DNA of 64,000 nucleotides from Enorma massiliensis phI (GTDB taxonomy: Bacteria; Actinomycetota; Coriobacteriia; Coriobacteriales; Coriobacteriaceae). The stretch lies in assembly GCF_000311845.1 (NCBI RefSeq), contig NZ_HE978574.1:1083248-1147247 (forward strand). The letters run 5' to 3'. The notes below the pieces were generated by a model. That model saw nothing but the letters and a program-made list of their open reading frames with translations, had not been told where the DNA came from and did not search any database. A program made the position numbers and the translations under genes. Below are positions 26,469 to 39,157 of this stretch, piece after piece (the stretch's first letter is position 1; each line of letters begins with the position of its first letter).

Positions 26469-27359
26469 GTGGAGCGCGATATGTTGACGCTCGGCGACCC
26501 TGACCGCTCTTTGCAAGGCGACGACGGGGTGTCGCGTGTGGAAGGGGAGGACGGGGCCTCCTTTGCCGCTGAAGATGAACCGAATGCTCTTGGCCACGCC
26601 GTGCATGAGGCGAAAGACCACGAGGGTCCTGGTGAGGAGCCTCTCGAGGACGATGCCTGGGATGCAGATTTCTTTGAGGACGATGAGCGTACTGAGGATG
26701 ATGTCCAAGAGGATGAAGGATTTCCTGCGGGCATAAGCCTTGCAGAAGACGATATCGAGGGCGACGAGGAGGAGCTTCCTGTCCGCGATGTCGAAGAAGA
26801 CGGCGAACCGGATGGTTCAGGGGTGCGCGGCCGCGCTGCCCGTGCGGTTCAGCAAGCCCGGTCGTTGGTCATGGAACATCAGACGGCCTCGGCAATTATT
26901 GCGTTCGCGCTTGTATCGGTCTTTGTCATCGGAGCTTTGACCTTCGCGTTCACGCGTGTGTTCGCATATGATCGCGGGGTTCTGAGCGAGGAGAGGGAGG
27001 TTCCTGAGAACCTTCTGCCCGTTGAGCATGCCGAACTGCCGCATCTCGGCCTCCGCATCGATGGCATCTCAACGTCGGCTGCTCCGAATATCGTTGTGCA
27101 CGTGCGGGTCGATGTGCTGCCGGAGGTGGGGTATCCACCGCTCGCCCCTGAGCAGTTCGCGCTGAGCGAGTCGACTGGTGAGGGCGAGGCGACAAGCGTG
27201 GCTCTCGCGAACTTCAGCTACGATCAGGGCACGGGGATGTGTACGTTCTCATACGCCACGCCCGTTGCCGATGCCGCTGCTCGGCGAACGCTTTCCGTCA
27301 AGCTTCTTCCCGAAAGCGGCTATCGGGGCGGTTGCTCGATAACCTATTCGTGTGCCTAG
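26469..27359 (+). CDS. Acidic single-pass membrane protein, unknown
   Basis: 296 residues. Residues 1-118 are a strongly acidic, low-complexity cytoplasmic segment (many Glu/Asp). A basic patch (RGRAARAVQQAR) precedes one membrane helix at about 140-162. The remaining 130 residues would be outside and have a beta-rich look with two Cys near the end (GGCSITYSCA). No family recognised. GTG at 26469 and ATG at 26481 are both plausible starts, each with a Shine-Dalgarno nearby. It may be functionally paired with the preceding YARHG protein. Confidence 0.75.
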   Translation: MERDMLTLGDPDRSLQGDDGVSRVEGEDGASFAAEDEPNALGHAVHEAKDHEGPGEEPLEDDAWDADFFEDDERTEDDVQEDEGFPAGISLAEDDIEGDEEELPVRDVEEDGEPDGSGVRGRAARAVQQARSLVMEHQTASAIIAFALVSVFVIGALTFAFTRVFAYDRGVLSEEREVPENLLPVEHAELPHLGLRIDGISTSAAPNIVVHVRVDVLPEVGYPPLAPEQFALSESTGEGEATSVALANFSYDQGTGMCTFSYATPVADAAARRTLSVKLLPESGYRGGCSITYSCA

Positions 27360-27909
27360 GAACTGATGATTTTTCTTCGAGCGATTGGGATTGCAGCTTT
27401 TGGGAACTTCGGGGCGGAGGGTCCGGGTAGCCGCGCCGCTGCCGGGAGGGCGCCGGCTCTCTGAACTGCGCCTTTCTCTCCATCCCGCTCGCCCGTACCC
27501 GCCCGCCGCACGAGGAAGTGCCCAAAAGTTGAAACCTCGACGGGACGGACGACTCCGGAGCCCCATAATCAGCGTCTCCCCAAGAAAACGTCGATCATTG
27601 CCCTTGGGCCTCCGCTGCTTCGTCCCATAGGCGGTAAGCGACGCTTCCCGAGCAGTAATTGCGAAATGAAACCCGCTCAGGACTGCCCTGGGCTGGGCTT
27701 CCGGCTCAACGCAAATCCGTTTCCGCACCGTGCCTCCTAGCGTTTCTGGGCATGGCGCGCATTTGTGCGGCCTACGTTTTTTGCTGTGCGCATTTGTGCG
27801 GCGTGCCTCTATGCTGCGCGCTTCCGCCCTTGGCAATCCGACCCTGTTATTCGCCTAGAGTGCTGCTAGAATGTTGAACGTTACCGACGTTCAACCACAG
27901 GGAGCGAGC
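27360..27909. other. 550-nt intergenic region with repeats
   Basis: No supported gene before leuS. It contains an imperfect inverted pair (27393-27410 with 27515-27531, 15 of 17 matching) around a 104-nt spacer, and a direct repeat GCGCATTTGTGCGGC at 27757 and 27788. Neither a T-box consensus nor a leader terminator was recognised for leuS. Confidence 0.5.
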
Positions 27910-30495
27910 ATGTGCGACCACTGCACCCAAACGCATAACGAGATTCCGCCCTATGATGCCCATGCCATCGAGGCGAAATGGCAGAAGGCTTGGGAGGACG
28001 AGAACCTCTTCGCCGTGGACGAGGATCCGTCGAAGCCTAAGAAGTACGTACTGGAGATGTTCCCGTATCCGTCGGGCGACCTCCACATGGGCCATGCGCG
28101 TAACTACACCATCGGCGATGCCATGGCGCGGCAGGCGCGGATGCGCGGCTTCGATGTGCTGCATCCCATCGGGTTCGACGCCTTCGGCCTTCCTGCGGAG
28201 AACGCCGCTATCAAGCACAATACCCAGGCGGGGGAATGGACCTATAAGAACATGGACCAGGCGCTCGCCACGATGAAGCGCATGGGCTTCTCCTACGATA
28301 TGGATCGCCTGGTGAAGACCTGCGACCCCGACTATTACAAGTGGGGTCAGTGGATTTTCGAGAAGCTTTGGGAGCGCGGGCTTGTCTACCGCAAGAAGAG
28401 CCCGGTCAACTGGTGCCCCGGCTGCAACACCGTGCTCGCGAACGAGCAGGTTACGGAAGGCCATTGCTGGCGTTGCGGATCGGTGCCCGAGAAGCGCGAG
28501 CTCGAACAGTGGTACTTCAAGATCACCGATTACGCTCAGGAGCTCTTGGATGACCTCGAGAAACTTCCCGGATGGCCCGAGCGCGTGAAGCAGATGCAGG
28601 CTAACTGGATCGGCCGCTCCGAGGGGGCCGAGGTCGATTTCACCCTTTGCGATGCGGACGGGCAGCCCATTCAGGGCGATGAGGGCAAGATCACCGTCTT
28701 CACCACCCGTGCCGACACGCTCTTCGGCTGCACGTTCTTCCTGCTCGCGCCTGAGTACAAGGGGCTCATGGAGCTCGTCGAGGGCACTGAATACGAGGCC
28801 GATGTGCGCGCGGTCGTTGCGGGTGCCGAGAAGGTTTCTGCCGTGGAGCGCGCTCAGGGCACGCTTGAGAAGCATGGCGCCTTCACCGGCCGCTACGTGG
28901 TGAACCCGGTTTCCGGCCAGAAGGTTCCCGTGTGGGTGGCCGATTACATCGTTTCCGACTACGGCACCGGCGCCGTCATGGCCGTTCCCTGCGGCGACCA
29001 GCGCGACTTCGAGTTCGCTCGCAAGTACGACCTGCCCATCGTCCCCATCATCCTCATGGACGATGAGCGCGAGGCGCTTGAGGAGGCCGGCGAGTCCATC
29101 GATACCTATCATGCCGAGACGGTCGATTGGGAGAGCGCGCACGCCGCCGAGGGCACGCTCGTGCAGTCTGGCAAATATACCGGCATGCGTGGCGGCAAGC
29201 ACTCCGAGGGCGAGGCGGCGATCGTGGCCGACCTCGAGGCTGCCGGTACCGGCCGCCGTTCCGTGCAGTTCCGCTTGCGCGACTGGCTTATCAGCCGTCA
29301 GCGTTACTGGGGCAACCCCATTCCGGCCGTGCACTGCGAACATTGCGGCATCGTGCCCGTTCCCGAGGACCAGCTGCCGGTGAGGCTTCCGGCGAACCTC
29401 GATCTGGGCGCCGGCGAGACCCTTGCCGAGTGCAAGGAATTCTACGAGACGACCTGCCCTGTGTGCGGCCGTCCCGCTCGTCGCGAGACCGATACCATGG
29501 ACACCTTTACCTGCTCCAGCTGGTACTACCTGCGCTACTGCGATCCGCATAACGAAAAGCTCCCCTTCTCCAAGGAGGCCGCAGACCGCTGGATGCCGGT
29601 CGATAACTACATCGGTGGCATCGAGCACGCCATCCTGCATCTGCTCTACAGCCGCTTCTTTACCAAGGCCCTGCGCGACCTTGGCATGCTCGATGTCGAC
29701 GAGCCCTTCACCAACCTGCTCTGCCAGGGCATGGTCAAAGACGCCAACGGCGAGACCATGTCTAAGAGCAAGGGCAACGTCGTGCCGCCGTCGAGCGTCA
29801 TCGATCCGTTTGGTGCAGACACCATGCGCCTGGCGATCCTCTTCATCGCTCCGCCCGAGAAGGACTTCGATTGGGATGAAGAGGCCGTGGCAGGCGCCAA
29901 CCGCTTCATCAAGCGCGCGTGGCGCATCGTGTGGCAGCTCGCCAACGCCGGTGACGCCTCAGCAAGGCTCATCCCGGGGTCGCTCGATGCGGCTGCGAAG
30001 AAGCTCTATCGGGAACGCCATCGCACGCTCGCCAAGTGCACCGAGGACTTCGATCGCCAGCAGTTCAATACCGCGATCAGCGCCATCATGGAGCTCGTGA
30101 ACGCTGCGAGCGCCTACCTCAACGCGACCGACGCCGCGCCCGAGGCGCGCGACGCCGCACTGTGCTGGCTTGTCGCGACGGATATCGTGAGCTCGCTCGC
30201 GCCGATCTGCCCGTTTTGGGCGGACGAGCTCTGGCATTCGGCGCTCGGCCACACCGAGAGCGTCTACACCGCGCCGTGGCCGGAGTTCGACATCGCCGAG
30301 GCCGCGACCGATACGGTCGAGATTGCCGTTCAGGTTCTTGGCAAGCTGCGCAGCCGCGTGGAGATTTCCGCGACGGCCACGCAAGACGAGATGCGCTCTG
30401 CCGCCGAGGAGGCTGCCGCCAAGTGGATTGACGGCAAGACGGTCGTGAAGGCGATCTGTGTCCCCGGTAAGCTGGTCAATTTGGTTGTCAAATAG
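27910..30495 (+). CDS. leuS: Leucine--tRNA ligase
   Basis: Class Ia synthetase, 861 residues. The HIGH-type motif appears as [15 protein letters not shown] and the KMSKS-type motif as [10 protein letters not shown]. The CP1 editing domain lies between them with [14 protein letters not shown]. Zinc-ribbon-like Cys pairs are visible (CPGCNTV, CWRC; later CEHC, CPVC). The frame is open from 27871, but GGGAG sits just before the ATG at 27910 and family N-termini start here. It stands alone and ends in a strong hairpin. Confidence 0.97.
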   Translation: MCDHCTQTHNEIPPYDAHAIEAKWQKAWEDENLFAVDEDPSKPKKYVLEMFPYPSGDLHMGHARNYTIGDAMARQARMRGFDVLHPIGFDAFGLPAENAAIKHNTQAGEWTYKNMDQALATMKRMGFSYDMDRLVKTCDPDYYKWGQWIFEKLWERGLVYRKKSPVNWCPGCNTVLANEQVTEGHCWRCGSVPEKRELEQWYFKITDYAQELLDDLEKLPGWPERVKQMQANWIGRSEGAEVDFTLCDADGQPIQGDEGKITVFTTRADTLFGCTFFLLAPEYKGLMELVEGTEYEADVRAVVAGAEKVSAVERAQGTLEKHGAFTGRYVVNPVSGQKVPVWVADYIVSDYGTGAVMAVPCGDQRDFEFARKYDLPIVPIILMDDEREALEEAGESIDTYHAETVDWESAHAAEGTLVQSGKYTGMRGGKHSEGEAAIVADLEAAGTGRRSVQFRLRDWLISRQRYWGNPIPAVHCEHCGIVPVPEDQLPVRLPANLDLGAGETLAECKEFYETTCPVCGRPARRETDTMDTFTCSSWYYLRYCDPHNEKLPFSKEAADRWMPVDNYIGGIEHAILHLLYSRFFTKALRDLGMLDVDEPFTNLLCQGMVKDANGETMSKSKGNVVPPSSVIDPFGADTMRLAILFIAPPEKDFDWDEEAVAGANRFIKRAWRIVWQLANAGDASARLIPGSLDAAAKKLYRERHRTLAKCTEDFDRQQFNTAISAIMELVNAASAYLNATDAAPEARDAALCWLVATDIVSSLAPICPFWADELWHSALGHTESVYTAPWPEFDIAEAATDTVEIAVQVLGKLRSRVEISATATQDEMRSAAEEAAAKWIDGKTVVKAICVPGKLVNLVVK

Positions 30496-30532
30496 GGCTG
30501 CGGCTTATTTAGCCATGCGATCTTGCCATTCA

Positions 30533-30573
30533 ATGGGGGCGGGATGACCTTCGGGCTATCCCGCCCCCATTTC
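30533..30573 (+). terminator. Strong hairpin after leuS
   Basis: A perfect 13-bp GC-rich stem (30533-30545 with 30558-30570) and 12-nt loop, followed by TTTC. It lies 38 nt after the leuS stop. Confidence 0.8.
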
Positions 30574-31045
30574 ATGTCAACTTCGCACACCTGAATCGGC
30601 CTCGCCGACCTGATGGGGGTGCCTGCCTGCCGTTTACTCGTCGGTCGCCGCTGTAAGGTACCCCGTGTGCGGCGGTCTGCGGTTTCTTGGTTTCCCTTGC
30701 CAAGTGGCCCGCAATAGAATTGTCGAAAGAAATATCCAAAACTGTAGGCATCTTTCTACAATTCTTACGATAATTTTTCAAAAGGGTGACGATCGCGAGC
30801 AAGAGGCTGTGTGGCAGCTTCCCCTGGCACCAATGTCGCCCGACTGCCGCCCGACTGCCGCCCGACTGCCACATCTGGCTTCTCCGCGGCCGCTCGAGGC
30901 GTTTCCGCCGTCGCCTGACCGTTCGCCGACAGGGATTGTGTGATATTTGAGGAGGAAATGGCGGGCACGGGCACCCTCGAATGACCTCAACAGCCTATCT
31001 GACCTGCATGTGCTATCCTTGAGCACGGTAATCAGTCTGCATGAG
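30574..31045. other. Intergenic region with an AT-rich island
   Basis: No supported gene. Positions 30705-30785 are markedly AT-rich against a GC-rich background and include the inverted pair AGAATTGT/ACAATTCT around 40 nt. This could be a promoter or upstream activating region for the rimP operon, or a small foreign insert. Confidence 0.45.
30838..30870. repeat. Three exact copies of an 11-nt tandem repeat
   Basis: CGCCCGACTGC is repeated three times head to tail with no gaps, in noncoding sequence between leuS and rimP. Likely a slippage-prone microrepeat. Confidence 0.8.
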
Positions 31046-31078
31046 AAAGGAGTGGGGCTTCGGCCTCGCTTCTTTTTT
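31046..31078 (+). promoter_or_regulatory. UUCG hairpin and T-run upstream of rimP (possible attenuator)
   Basis: A 13-bp stem (31046-31058 with 31063-31075, some G-U pairs) capped by TTCG and followed by T residues, ending 17 nt before the rimP start. This is an intrinsic terminator placed in the leader of the operon that encodes NusA, so autogenous control of termination is plausible. Confidence 0.6.
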
Positions 31079-31094
31079 ATTGAGGAGGTGTCGC

Positions 31095-31586
31095 ATGGTC
31101 AAGAGCAAGCAGGAGCAGCTCATCATCGACGAGCTCGAGAAGCTCGCGCCCGAGCACGGCGTCGACATCGTTGACGTGGAGCTCGCCGGTGCCACCAAGG
31201 CCCCGTGCGTGCGTGTTCGCATCGAGGGGGCCGAGGGGGAAGCGCTCTCGCTCGACGAGGTAACCGCGCATACAGCGTGGGTGAGCGAGGTCGTTGAGGC
31301 GATCGACCCCGTATCGGGCTCCTACACGCTCGAGGTCTCCACGCCCGGCATCGATCGCCCGCTTCGCCGTCCGAACGACTTCCAGCGTTTCGTCGGCGAG
31401 CGTTGCGAGCTCACCACCACTGCGACCGAGGGGCGTCGCCGTTTCAAGGGTGCGATCATGACGGCCGACGAAGACGCCGTCACGCTCGAGCTCGAGGGCG
31501 AGGAACCCGTTCGCATCCTCTATACCGATGTAAAGAAGTGCACGCTGAAGCCGGTCATCGACTTCGGCCGGAAGGAAGGGAAATAA
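31095..31586 (+). CDS. rimP: Ribosome maturation factor RimP
   Basis: 30S subunit assembly factor, 163 residues. The N-terminal domain has LAPEHGVDIVDVELAGA; the conserved YTLEVSTPGIDRPL motif and a C-terminal SH3-like domain follow (RRRFKGAIMTADEDAVTLE). Start set by GAGGAGG. It heads the rimP-nusA-infB-rbfA run, with nusA starting 3 nt after its stop. A hairpin-terminator lies directly upstream. Confidence 0.95.
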   Translation: MVKSKQEQLIIDELEKLAPEHGVDIVDVELAGATKAPCVRVRIEGAEGEALSLDEVTAHTAWVSEVVEAIDPVSGSYTLEVSTPGIDRPLRRPNDFQRFVGERCELTTTATEGRRRFKGAIMTADEDAVTLELEGEEPVRILYTDVKKCTLKPVIDFGRKEGK

Positions 31587-31589
31587 ACC

Positions 31590-32828
31590 ATGGCATCCCA
31601 GATGATGGAGGCATTGGCAGAGCTCTGCCAGGAGAAGCATATCGACCAGGGCGCGCTCATCAACGAGCTCGAGCATTCGCTCGCCGATAGCTACGCTACG
31701 GTCCTGCACCTTCCGTTCGGCGCCGAGGTCACGATCGACCGCGCTACGGGCAAGGTCTATGTGTACGAGCGCGTTCCCGTCGAGGAATCCTACGACGAGG
31801 AGACCGACGAGTACACCGAGTACACCAAGAAGAACGTGACTCCCAAAGATACGAGCCGCATCGCCGCCCAGCACGCCAAGGCGGCCATCAACGCGCTTGT
31901 GCGCAAGAGCGCGCGCGAGCAGATCTTCGAGGAGTTCAGCGATCGCATCGGCGACATCATCACCGGTACGGTGCTGCAGTCCACACCCGATTTCACCATC
32001 GTGAAGATCCGCGACGGCGTTGAAGCCGAGCTCCCGCACTTCGACCTGCGCCGGCACGAGGGCGAGCGCAACGAGCGCCCGCTCGGCGAGCGCTACTCGC
32101 ATAACCAGCGCATCCGCGCCGTGATCATCGACGTGCGCGACCCCAACTCCACCGAGCCCCCCGTGCGCGGCGAGCATTCGCGCCCGCCGATCGTGGTGAG
32201 CCGAACCCATCCCGCGCTCATCAGGCGACTCTTCGAGCTCGAGGTTCCCGAGATCTACGAGGGCACGGTCGAGATCAAGTCCATCGCACGTGAGCCCGGC
32301 CAGCGCTCCAAAGTCGCCGTTCGCTCGCTCGACGATCGCCTCGACCCCGTGGGCGCCTGCGTGGGCCCCAAGGGAAGCCGTGTGCGCACGGTCGTCTCGG
32401 AGCTTCGCGGCGAGCGCGTCGACGTCATCCTGTGGGATGAGGATCCCGGCCGCTACGTTGCCAACGCCCTCTCGCCCGCGAAGGTGAATCGCGTGCTCAT
32501 CGACGAGGAGAAGCGCTATGCAGGCGTCATCGTGCCCGATGACCAGCTTTCGCTCGCCATCGGCAAGGAGGGCCAGAACGCCCGCCTGGCCGCGCGCCTT
32601 ACGGGCTGGCACATCGACATCAAGAACGAGACGCTCGCCCAGGACATCCTGAGCCATGTGAACGTGCCCGCTCCCGCGGATGACGACCTCATCGATGACG
32701 ACGAGCCGGGGCGCTGCGCCTACGTGAGCGAGGACGGCGTGCGCTGCCGCAACCAGGCGCGTCCGGGCTCGCGGTTCTGCGGCGTGCATGAGTCCGATGC
32801 CATCGCGACTGCGGAGGACCTCATCTAG
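31590..32828 (+). CDS. nusA: Transcription factor NusA with C-terminal CCCH zinc-like tail
   Basis: 412 residues. Order: N-terminal RNA-polymerase-binding domain, S1 domain (about 130-200), then KH1 and KH2 domains ([18 protein letters not shown] and [19 protein letters not shown]). NusA controls pausing, termination and antitermination. After an acidic linker the last 40 residues hold Cys376, Cys386, Cys397 and His400 (C-x9-C-x10-C-x2-H), resembling a small zinc-binding motif found in various bacterial proteins. This is not part of normal NusA. The small ylxR gene that often follows nusA is absent, with infB only 80 nt away. Confidence 0.95.
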   Translation: MASQMMEALAELCQEKHIDQGALINELEHSLADSYATVLHLPFGAEVTIDRATGKVYVYERVPVEESYDEETDEYTEYTKKNVTPKDTSRIAAQHAKAAINALVRKSAREQIFEEFSDRIGDIITGTVLQSTPDFTIVKIRDGVEAELPHFDLRRHEGERNERPLGERYSHNQRIRAVIIDVRDPNSTEPPVRGEHSRPPIVVSRTHPALIRRLFELEVPEIYEGTVEIKSIAREPGQRSKVAVRSLDDRLDPVGACVGPKGSRVRTVVSELRGERVDVILWDEDPGRYVANALSPAKVNRVLIDEEKRYAGVIVPDDQLSLAIGKEGQNARLAARLTGWHIDIKNETLAQDILSHVNVPAPADDDLIDDDEPGRCAYVSEDGVRCRNQARPGSRFCGVHESDAIATAEDLI

Positions 32829-32908
32829 CGGGTCGGGGGCGACCCGCCCCACCCATTCGACCCGTTGGAAGCTGTGGCGCGCGAGCGCCGGGAGGTAGGT
32901 GAAGGCAA

Positions 32909-35575
<2,667 letters not shown>

Positions 35576-35597
35576 CCTTGGTTGAGGGGAGGCTCCC

Positions 35598-36077
35598 ATG
35601 AAGCAGAACAACGTCACGCGTCGCCTCGCGGAGCAGCTCCGCGAGAAGCTGGGCTACATCTTGCTGTTCGAGATCGCCGATCCGCGTCTCGACCTTGTGA
35701 CCATTACGGGAGTCGAGGTCTCGCAGGACCGTTCGTATGCGCGCATCTTCGTCTCATGCGAGGGCGCGCGCTACGAGGAGGTCCTCGGCGCCCTCGGCGC
35801 GGCCAAGGGCCGCATCCGCAGCCTCTTGGCCCGTGCGCTCGATTGGCGCGTGGTTCCCGAGCTCGACTTCCGAATCGATCGATCCACTGATGAGGCCGAG
35901 CGCATCGCGCTTGCGCTGGAGAACGTTCCGCCTACGATCGGGGTCGAGAAGGACGAGGCTGGCTATCCTCTGCAGGAGCTTGATGGCGACGGCGAGGAGG
36001 CAGAGGCCGGCGAGCCTCTTGCCGGCGATGTCCCTGAATCTGTCGATGCCTCGGAAAGCGGGGCCATCGATGGATAA
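35598..36077 (+). CDS. rbfA: Ribosome-binding factor A
   Basis: 30S maturation factor with a single KH-like fold, 159 residues. Family segments visible: NVTRRLAEQLREKLGYIL and DRSYARIFVSCEG, then LDWRVVPELDFRIDRSTDEA. The last 40 residues are an acidic Glu/Asp/Gly-rich tail beyond the core domain. It follows infB by 22 nt, and its stop lies inside the start of nrnA (8-nt overlap), showing coupling. Confidence 0.93.
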   Translation: MKQNNVTRRLAEQLREKLGYILLFEIADPRLDLVTITGVEVSQDRSYARIFVSCEGARYEEVLGALGAAKGRIRSLLARALDWRVVPELDFRIDRSTDEAERIALALENVPPTIGVEKDEAGYPLQELDGDGEEAEAGEPLAGDVPESVDASESGAIDG

Positions 36078-37140
36078 GATTCCCCTTGTTCCTGCCCCCG
36101 AGGTCCCTCCTGAACGGGCCGATGCATATTGGGGCATCCTTGAGGTCATCGAGGATGCCCAGACCATCGCCATCTCGGGCCATACCTCTCCCGATGGAGA
36201 CGCTTTGGGCTCGACGCTCGGGTTGGGCCTTGCCCTGCGTGAGCGTTTCCCGAACAAGGAGATCGCCTTCCTCATGGCGGATGATGCTCCCGTCCCGCGG
36301 ATCTACCGTTTTCTCCCCGGTGCTGAAGAGCTCGTTCCCGCCGTCCGCTATGCCGAAGACCCCGATCTGTTCATTTCTGTTGATTGCCCCGTGCTGGAGC
36401 GGCTCGAGGACGCTCGCGAGGTCGTCCAGCGCTCTCGATTCGTGGTGAGCTTCGATCACCATCCTGCACGCGAGGAGTTTGCCGACTCCTCGATTCGGCG
36501 CGTGGATGCCGCCTCCGCTTCGGTGCTCATCGAGGAGTTCCTCTCGTTCTGCACCATTTCGATTTCTCCCGATGTTGCGAACTGCCTGTTCTGCGGGTTG
36601 GTGACCGATACTGGGCGCTTCCAGTACCAGAATGCCGACCCGGAGAGCTTCGTGGTTGCATCACGGCTCGTCGCCGCGGGCGCGGAGCCCTCGCGCATCT
36701 CGCTCGAGGTCTATCAGAGCCAGCGCATCGAGTACCTGCATCTGGAATCAATCGTCATGGGGCGGATCCGCACGGTTGTGAATGGGCGCGTGGCCTTCAG
36801 CTACGCGCGTGCGGAGGACCTTGAAGGGTGCGGCGTGTCGCAGGACGAATGCGACGGGCTCGTTGACATCGTTCGCTCGGTAGGCGGTGTGGAGGTCTGT
36901 CTCTTCCTCAAGGAATGCGGTTGCGACGGCAAGGTGCGCGGCAACCTGCGATCGAAGGGCCCGCTCGATGTTTCGGGGGTCGCCGCTTCTTTTGGCGGCG
37001 GTGGTCACGCTGCGGCGGCAGGATTCACCTATGAGGGAACGATCGAAGAGACCCTTGCCGCAGCACTTCCGATGCTTGCGGAGCTGGTTGGAGCCGATCC
37101 CGCGTCGGTTGGCCCCATCTCCGTCGATCCGGCACTCTAG
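36070..37140 (+). CDS. nrnA: DHH-family bifunctional oligoribonuclease / PAP phosphatase
   Basis: Degrades short RNA and dephosphorylates pAp, 356 residues. DHH motifs visible: SGHTSPDGDALGS (metal site), SVDCPVLERL, SFDHHP and DTGRFQYQN. The C-terminal DHHA1 domain carries GGGGHAAAAGF, the substrate-binding Gly-rich loop. The start overlaps the rbfA stop. The position between rbfA and truB is the standard actinobacterial and firmicute order. Confidence 0.94.
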   Translation: MDKIPLVPAPEVPPERADAYWGILEVIEDAQTIAISGHTSPDGDALGSTLGLGLALRERFPNKEIAFLMADDAPVPRIYRFLPGAEELVPAVRYAEDPDLFISVDCPVLERLEDAREVVQRSRFVVSFDHHPAREEFADSSIRRVDAASASVLIEEFLSFCTISISPDVANCLFCGLVTDTGRFQYQNADPESFVVASRLVAAGAEPSRISLEVYQSQRIEYLHLESIVMGRIRTVVNGRVAFSYARAEDLEGCGVSQDECDGLVDIVRSVGGVEVCLFLKECGCDGKVRGNLRSKGPLDVSGVAASFGGGGHAAAAGFTYEGTIEETLAAALPMLAELVGADPASVGPISVDPAL

Positions 37141-37151
37141 GCGGGTGGCGC

Positions 37152-38096
37152 ATGGCAAAGCGTCGCGTCTCACAACTGAATTGTCTCATCGCGGTCGATA
37201 AGCCCGTTGGGTGCACATCCCATGACGTCGTGTCCCGTGTGCGCAGGGCGTTGGGGGAGCGCCGCGTGGGGCATGCGGGCACGCTCGATCCGCTCGCCTC
37301 GGGCGTGATGGTCGTTGGCATCGGGCAGGCGACACGCTTGCTCGGGTTGCTCACGCTCGACACCAAGGCGTATGTCGCGGAGATCACCTTCGGGTCCGAG
37401 ACCTCTACCGACGACGCCGAGGGTGAGGTCGTGCGTGAGGCCGACGTTCACCCCGGCCTGTTCGAGCATGCGGCTGCCGAGGCGGCGTGCAAGAGCGTCC
37501 TCGGGCAGCAGATGCAGGTTCCACCGTCGTATTCGGCCATTTCGGTGAACGGGGTGCGTTCATACAAGCGTGCCCGCGCCGGAGAGGAGGTCGAGCTCGA
37601 TGCGCGGCCCATCGAGGTGCTCGCCGCAGATCCCATCGCGGTTGCCTGCCGCGATGGCGTTCCGGTTTGGGCGATCGCCTTCACCGTGAGCAAGGGGACC
37701 TATATTCGAGCCCTCGCCCGCGACATGGGCCGCGCGCTCGGTACCGCAGCCCATCTGAGCGCGCTGCGCCGAACCGCTTCCGGCTCGATCGGCCTCGGCT
37801 CATGCGTATCGCTCGATGACCTTGATGTCCGGACGGCATGCGAGCATATGCTCGACCCCGTTCGCGTGCTCGATGTGCCGGCCGTCGTGCTTCCGGAGCG
37901 GCTGAGAGAGGATGTGCTCTGCGGAAAACGGCTCTCGAGCAGCATTGCCGTGGGAGCGGATGGCCGCCTGCTCGGCGAGGGCGAGCGGTGCGCGCTCGTT
38001 TCCGGCGGTTCGCTTGTTGCTCTCGCTGCGGTTCAGGGCAGCGCGATTGCCCCGCGTGATGTGTTTCCGCAGCCTATTGGAGGTGTTGCGCTTTGA
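37152..38096 (+). CDS. truB: tRNA pseudouridine(55) synthase
   Basis: Makes pseudouridine at position 55 of the tRNA T-loop, 314 residues. The catalytic Asp is in GHAGTLDPLASGVM; other family signatures are DKPVGCTSHDVV, QVPPSYSAISVNGVRSY and SKGTYIRALARDMG. The C-terminal part corresponds to the extra tRNA-binding domain. It begins 11 nt after nrnA, and its stop overlaps the next start (TGATG). Confidence 0.97.
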   Translation: MAKRRVSQLNCLIAVDKPVGCTSHDVVSRVRRALGERRVGHAGTLDPLASGVMVVGIGQATRLLGLLTLDTKAYVAEITFGSETSTDDAEGEVVREADVHPGLFEHAAAEAACKSVLGQQMQVPPSYSAISVNGVRSYKRARAGEEVELDARPIEVLAADPIAVACRDGVPVWAIAFTVSKGTYIRALARDMGRALGTAAHLSALRRTASGSIGLGSCVSLDDLDVRTACEHMLDPVRVLDVPAVVLPERLREDVLCGKRLSSSIAVGADGRLLGEGERCALVSGGSLVALAAVQGSAIAPRDVFPQPIGGVAL

Positions 38097-39157
38097 TGCC
38101 ATCGATCGGCGAGCTTCGTCGAGATTTCATCGCGTCGTCGCGCGACGTTGCCCCTCTCGTGAGCCTTCCCGAGGTGTCTGGACCCGATTCTCTTGCTGGT
38201 GCAGGCGCCTCTTTCTTTCCGGACGAAGCGGTGGCGCCATTGCGCGCATTGGGCCCATGCACGATCGCAATCGGCGCCTTCGACGGGTTCCATGCTGGGC
38301 ACCGCGCGCTCATCGATGCTGCGGTTCGCGATGCGCACGTGCGGGGAATGGCCTCCGTCGCGTTCACCTTCGACCCGGATCCCGATGTTGTTGTGTCTCC
38401 ACGTCCCGCACGTAGGCTGACCTGCGCATCTGATCGGCATGCGCTGCTCGCCGCCTCCGGCGTGGATGCCGTGGCTTCGATTCCATTTACTTGCGACCTC
38501 GCATCGCTCTCCTTCGATGCGTTTCTTTCCATCATGGTCGGCATGGTCTGCGATGTGCGCTCCATTCACGTGGGGAGCAACTTCCGCTTCGGTCGTGGCG
38601 GTACGGCGACCGTTGCCGACATGGATACCTGGTGCTCCCGCAGGGGCATCGACGTATGCGGGCACGACCTTATCCTTGATGATGGCGAACCCGTTTCTTC
38701 CACGCGCATTCGCGCCAGCCTGCGCGCGGGCGACCTCGCGCCGGTCGAGCGGGAGCTCGGTCGCCGCTATCTTGTGCGTGGCCGCGTTAAGAGCGGGCGA
38801 GGGGAGGGGACCGGTATGGGGTTCCCGACTGCAAACATCGCGGTGGACGGTTCGCTCCAGCTTCCCGCCGAGGGGGTGTACGAGGGGCTCGCTCTCGTGC
38901 GGGGTGAGGTCTGGCCCGCCGCGATCAACGTCGGTGTGCCCCCGACGTTCAAAGATCGCGCGCGATCGGCATCGCTCGAGGCCAACCTCATTGGGTTCTC
39001 AGGCGATATCTACGATGACGATATATCGCTCGTCTTCGCCCGGCGCCTGCGTGGGCTTGTGAAGTTTTCCTCCGTTGACGAGCTCATCCGTACGGTGCTC
39101 GGCAACATCGAGACGGTCAAAGCGGATTTTGGCGAGAAGGGGGTGCCGCTCGTATGA
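38096..39157 (+). CDS. ribF: Bifunctional riboflavin kinase / FAD synthetase
   Basis: Phosphorylates riboflavin to FMN and adenylates FMN to FAD, 353 residues. The FAD synthetase nucleotidyl-transferase domain has GAFDGFHAGHRALI and later DDGEPVSSTRIRASL. The riboflavin kinase domain has GRGEGTGMGFPTANI and an N-x-G-V-P-P-T-F segment. About 55 extra residues precede the usual N-terminus. A TTG three nt upstream is also in frame; the ATG overlapping the truB stop is preferred with GGAGG in front. Confidence 0.95.
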   Translation: MPSIGELRRDFIASSRDVAPLVSLPEVSGPDSLAGAGASFFPDEAVAPLRALGPCTIAIGAFDGFHAGHRALIDAAVRDAHVRGMASVAFTFDPDPDVVVSPRPARRLTCASDRHALLAASGVDAVASIPFTCDLASLSFDAFLSIMVGMVCDVRSIHVGSNFRFGRGGTATVADMDTWCSRRGIDVCGHDLILDDGEPVSSTRIRASLRAGDLAPVERELGRRYLVRGRVKSGRGEGTGMGFPTANIAVDGSLQLPAEGVYEGLALVRGEVWPAAINVGVPPTFKDRARSASLEANLIGFSGDIYDDDISLVFARRLRGLVKFSSVDELIRTVLGNIETVKADFGEKGVPLV

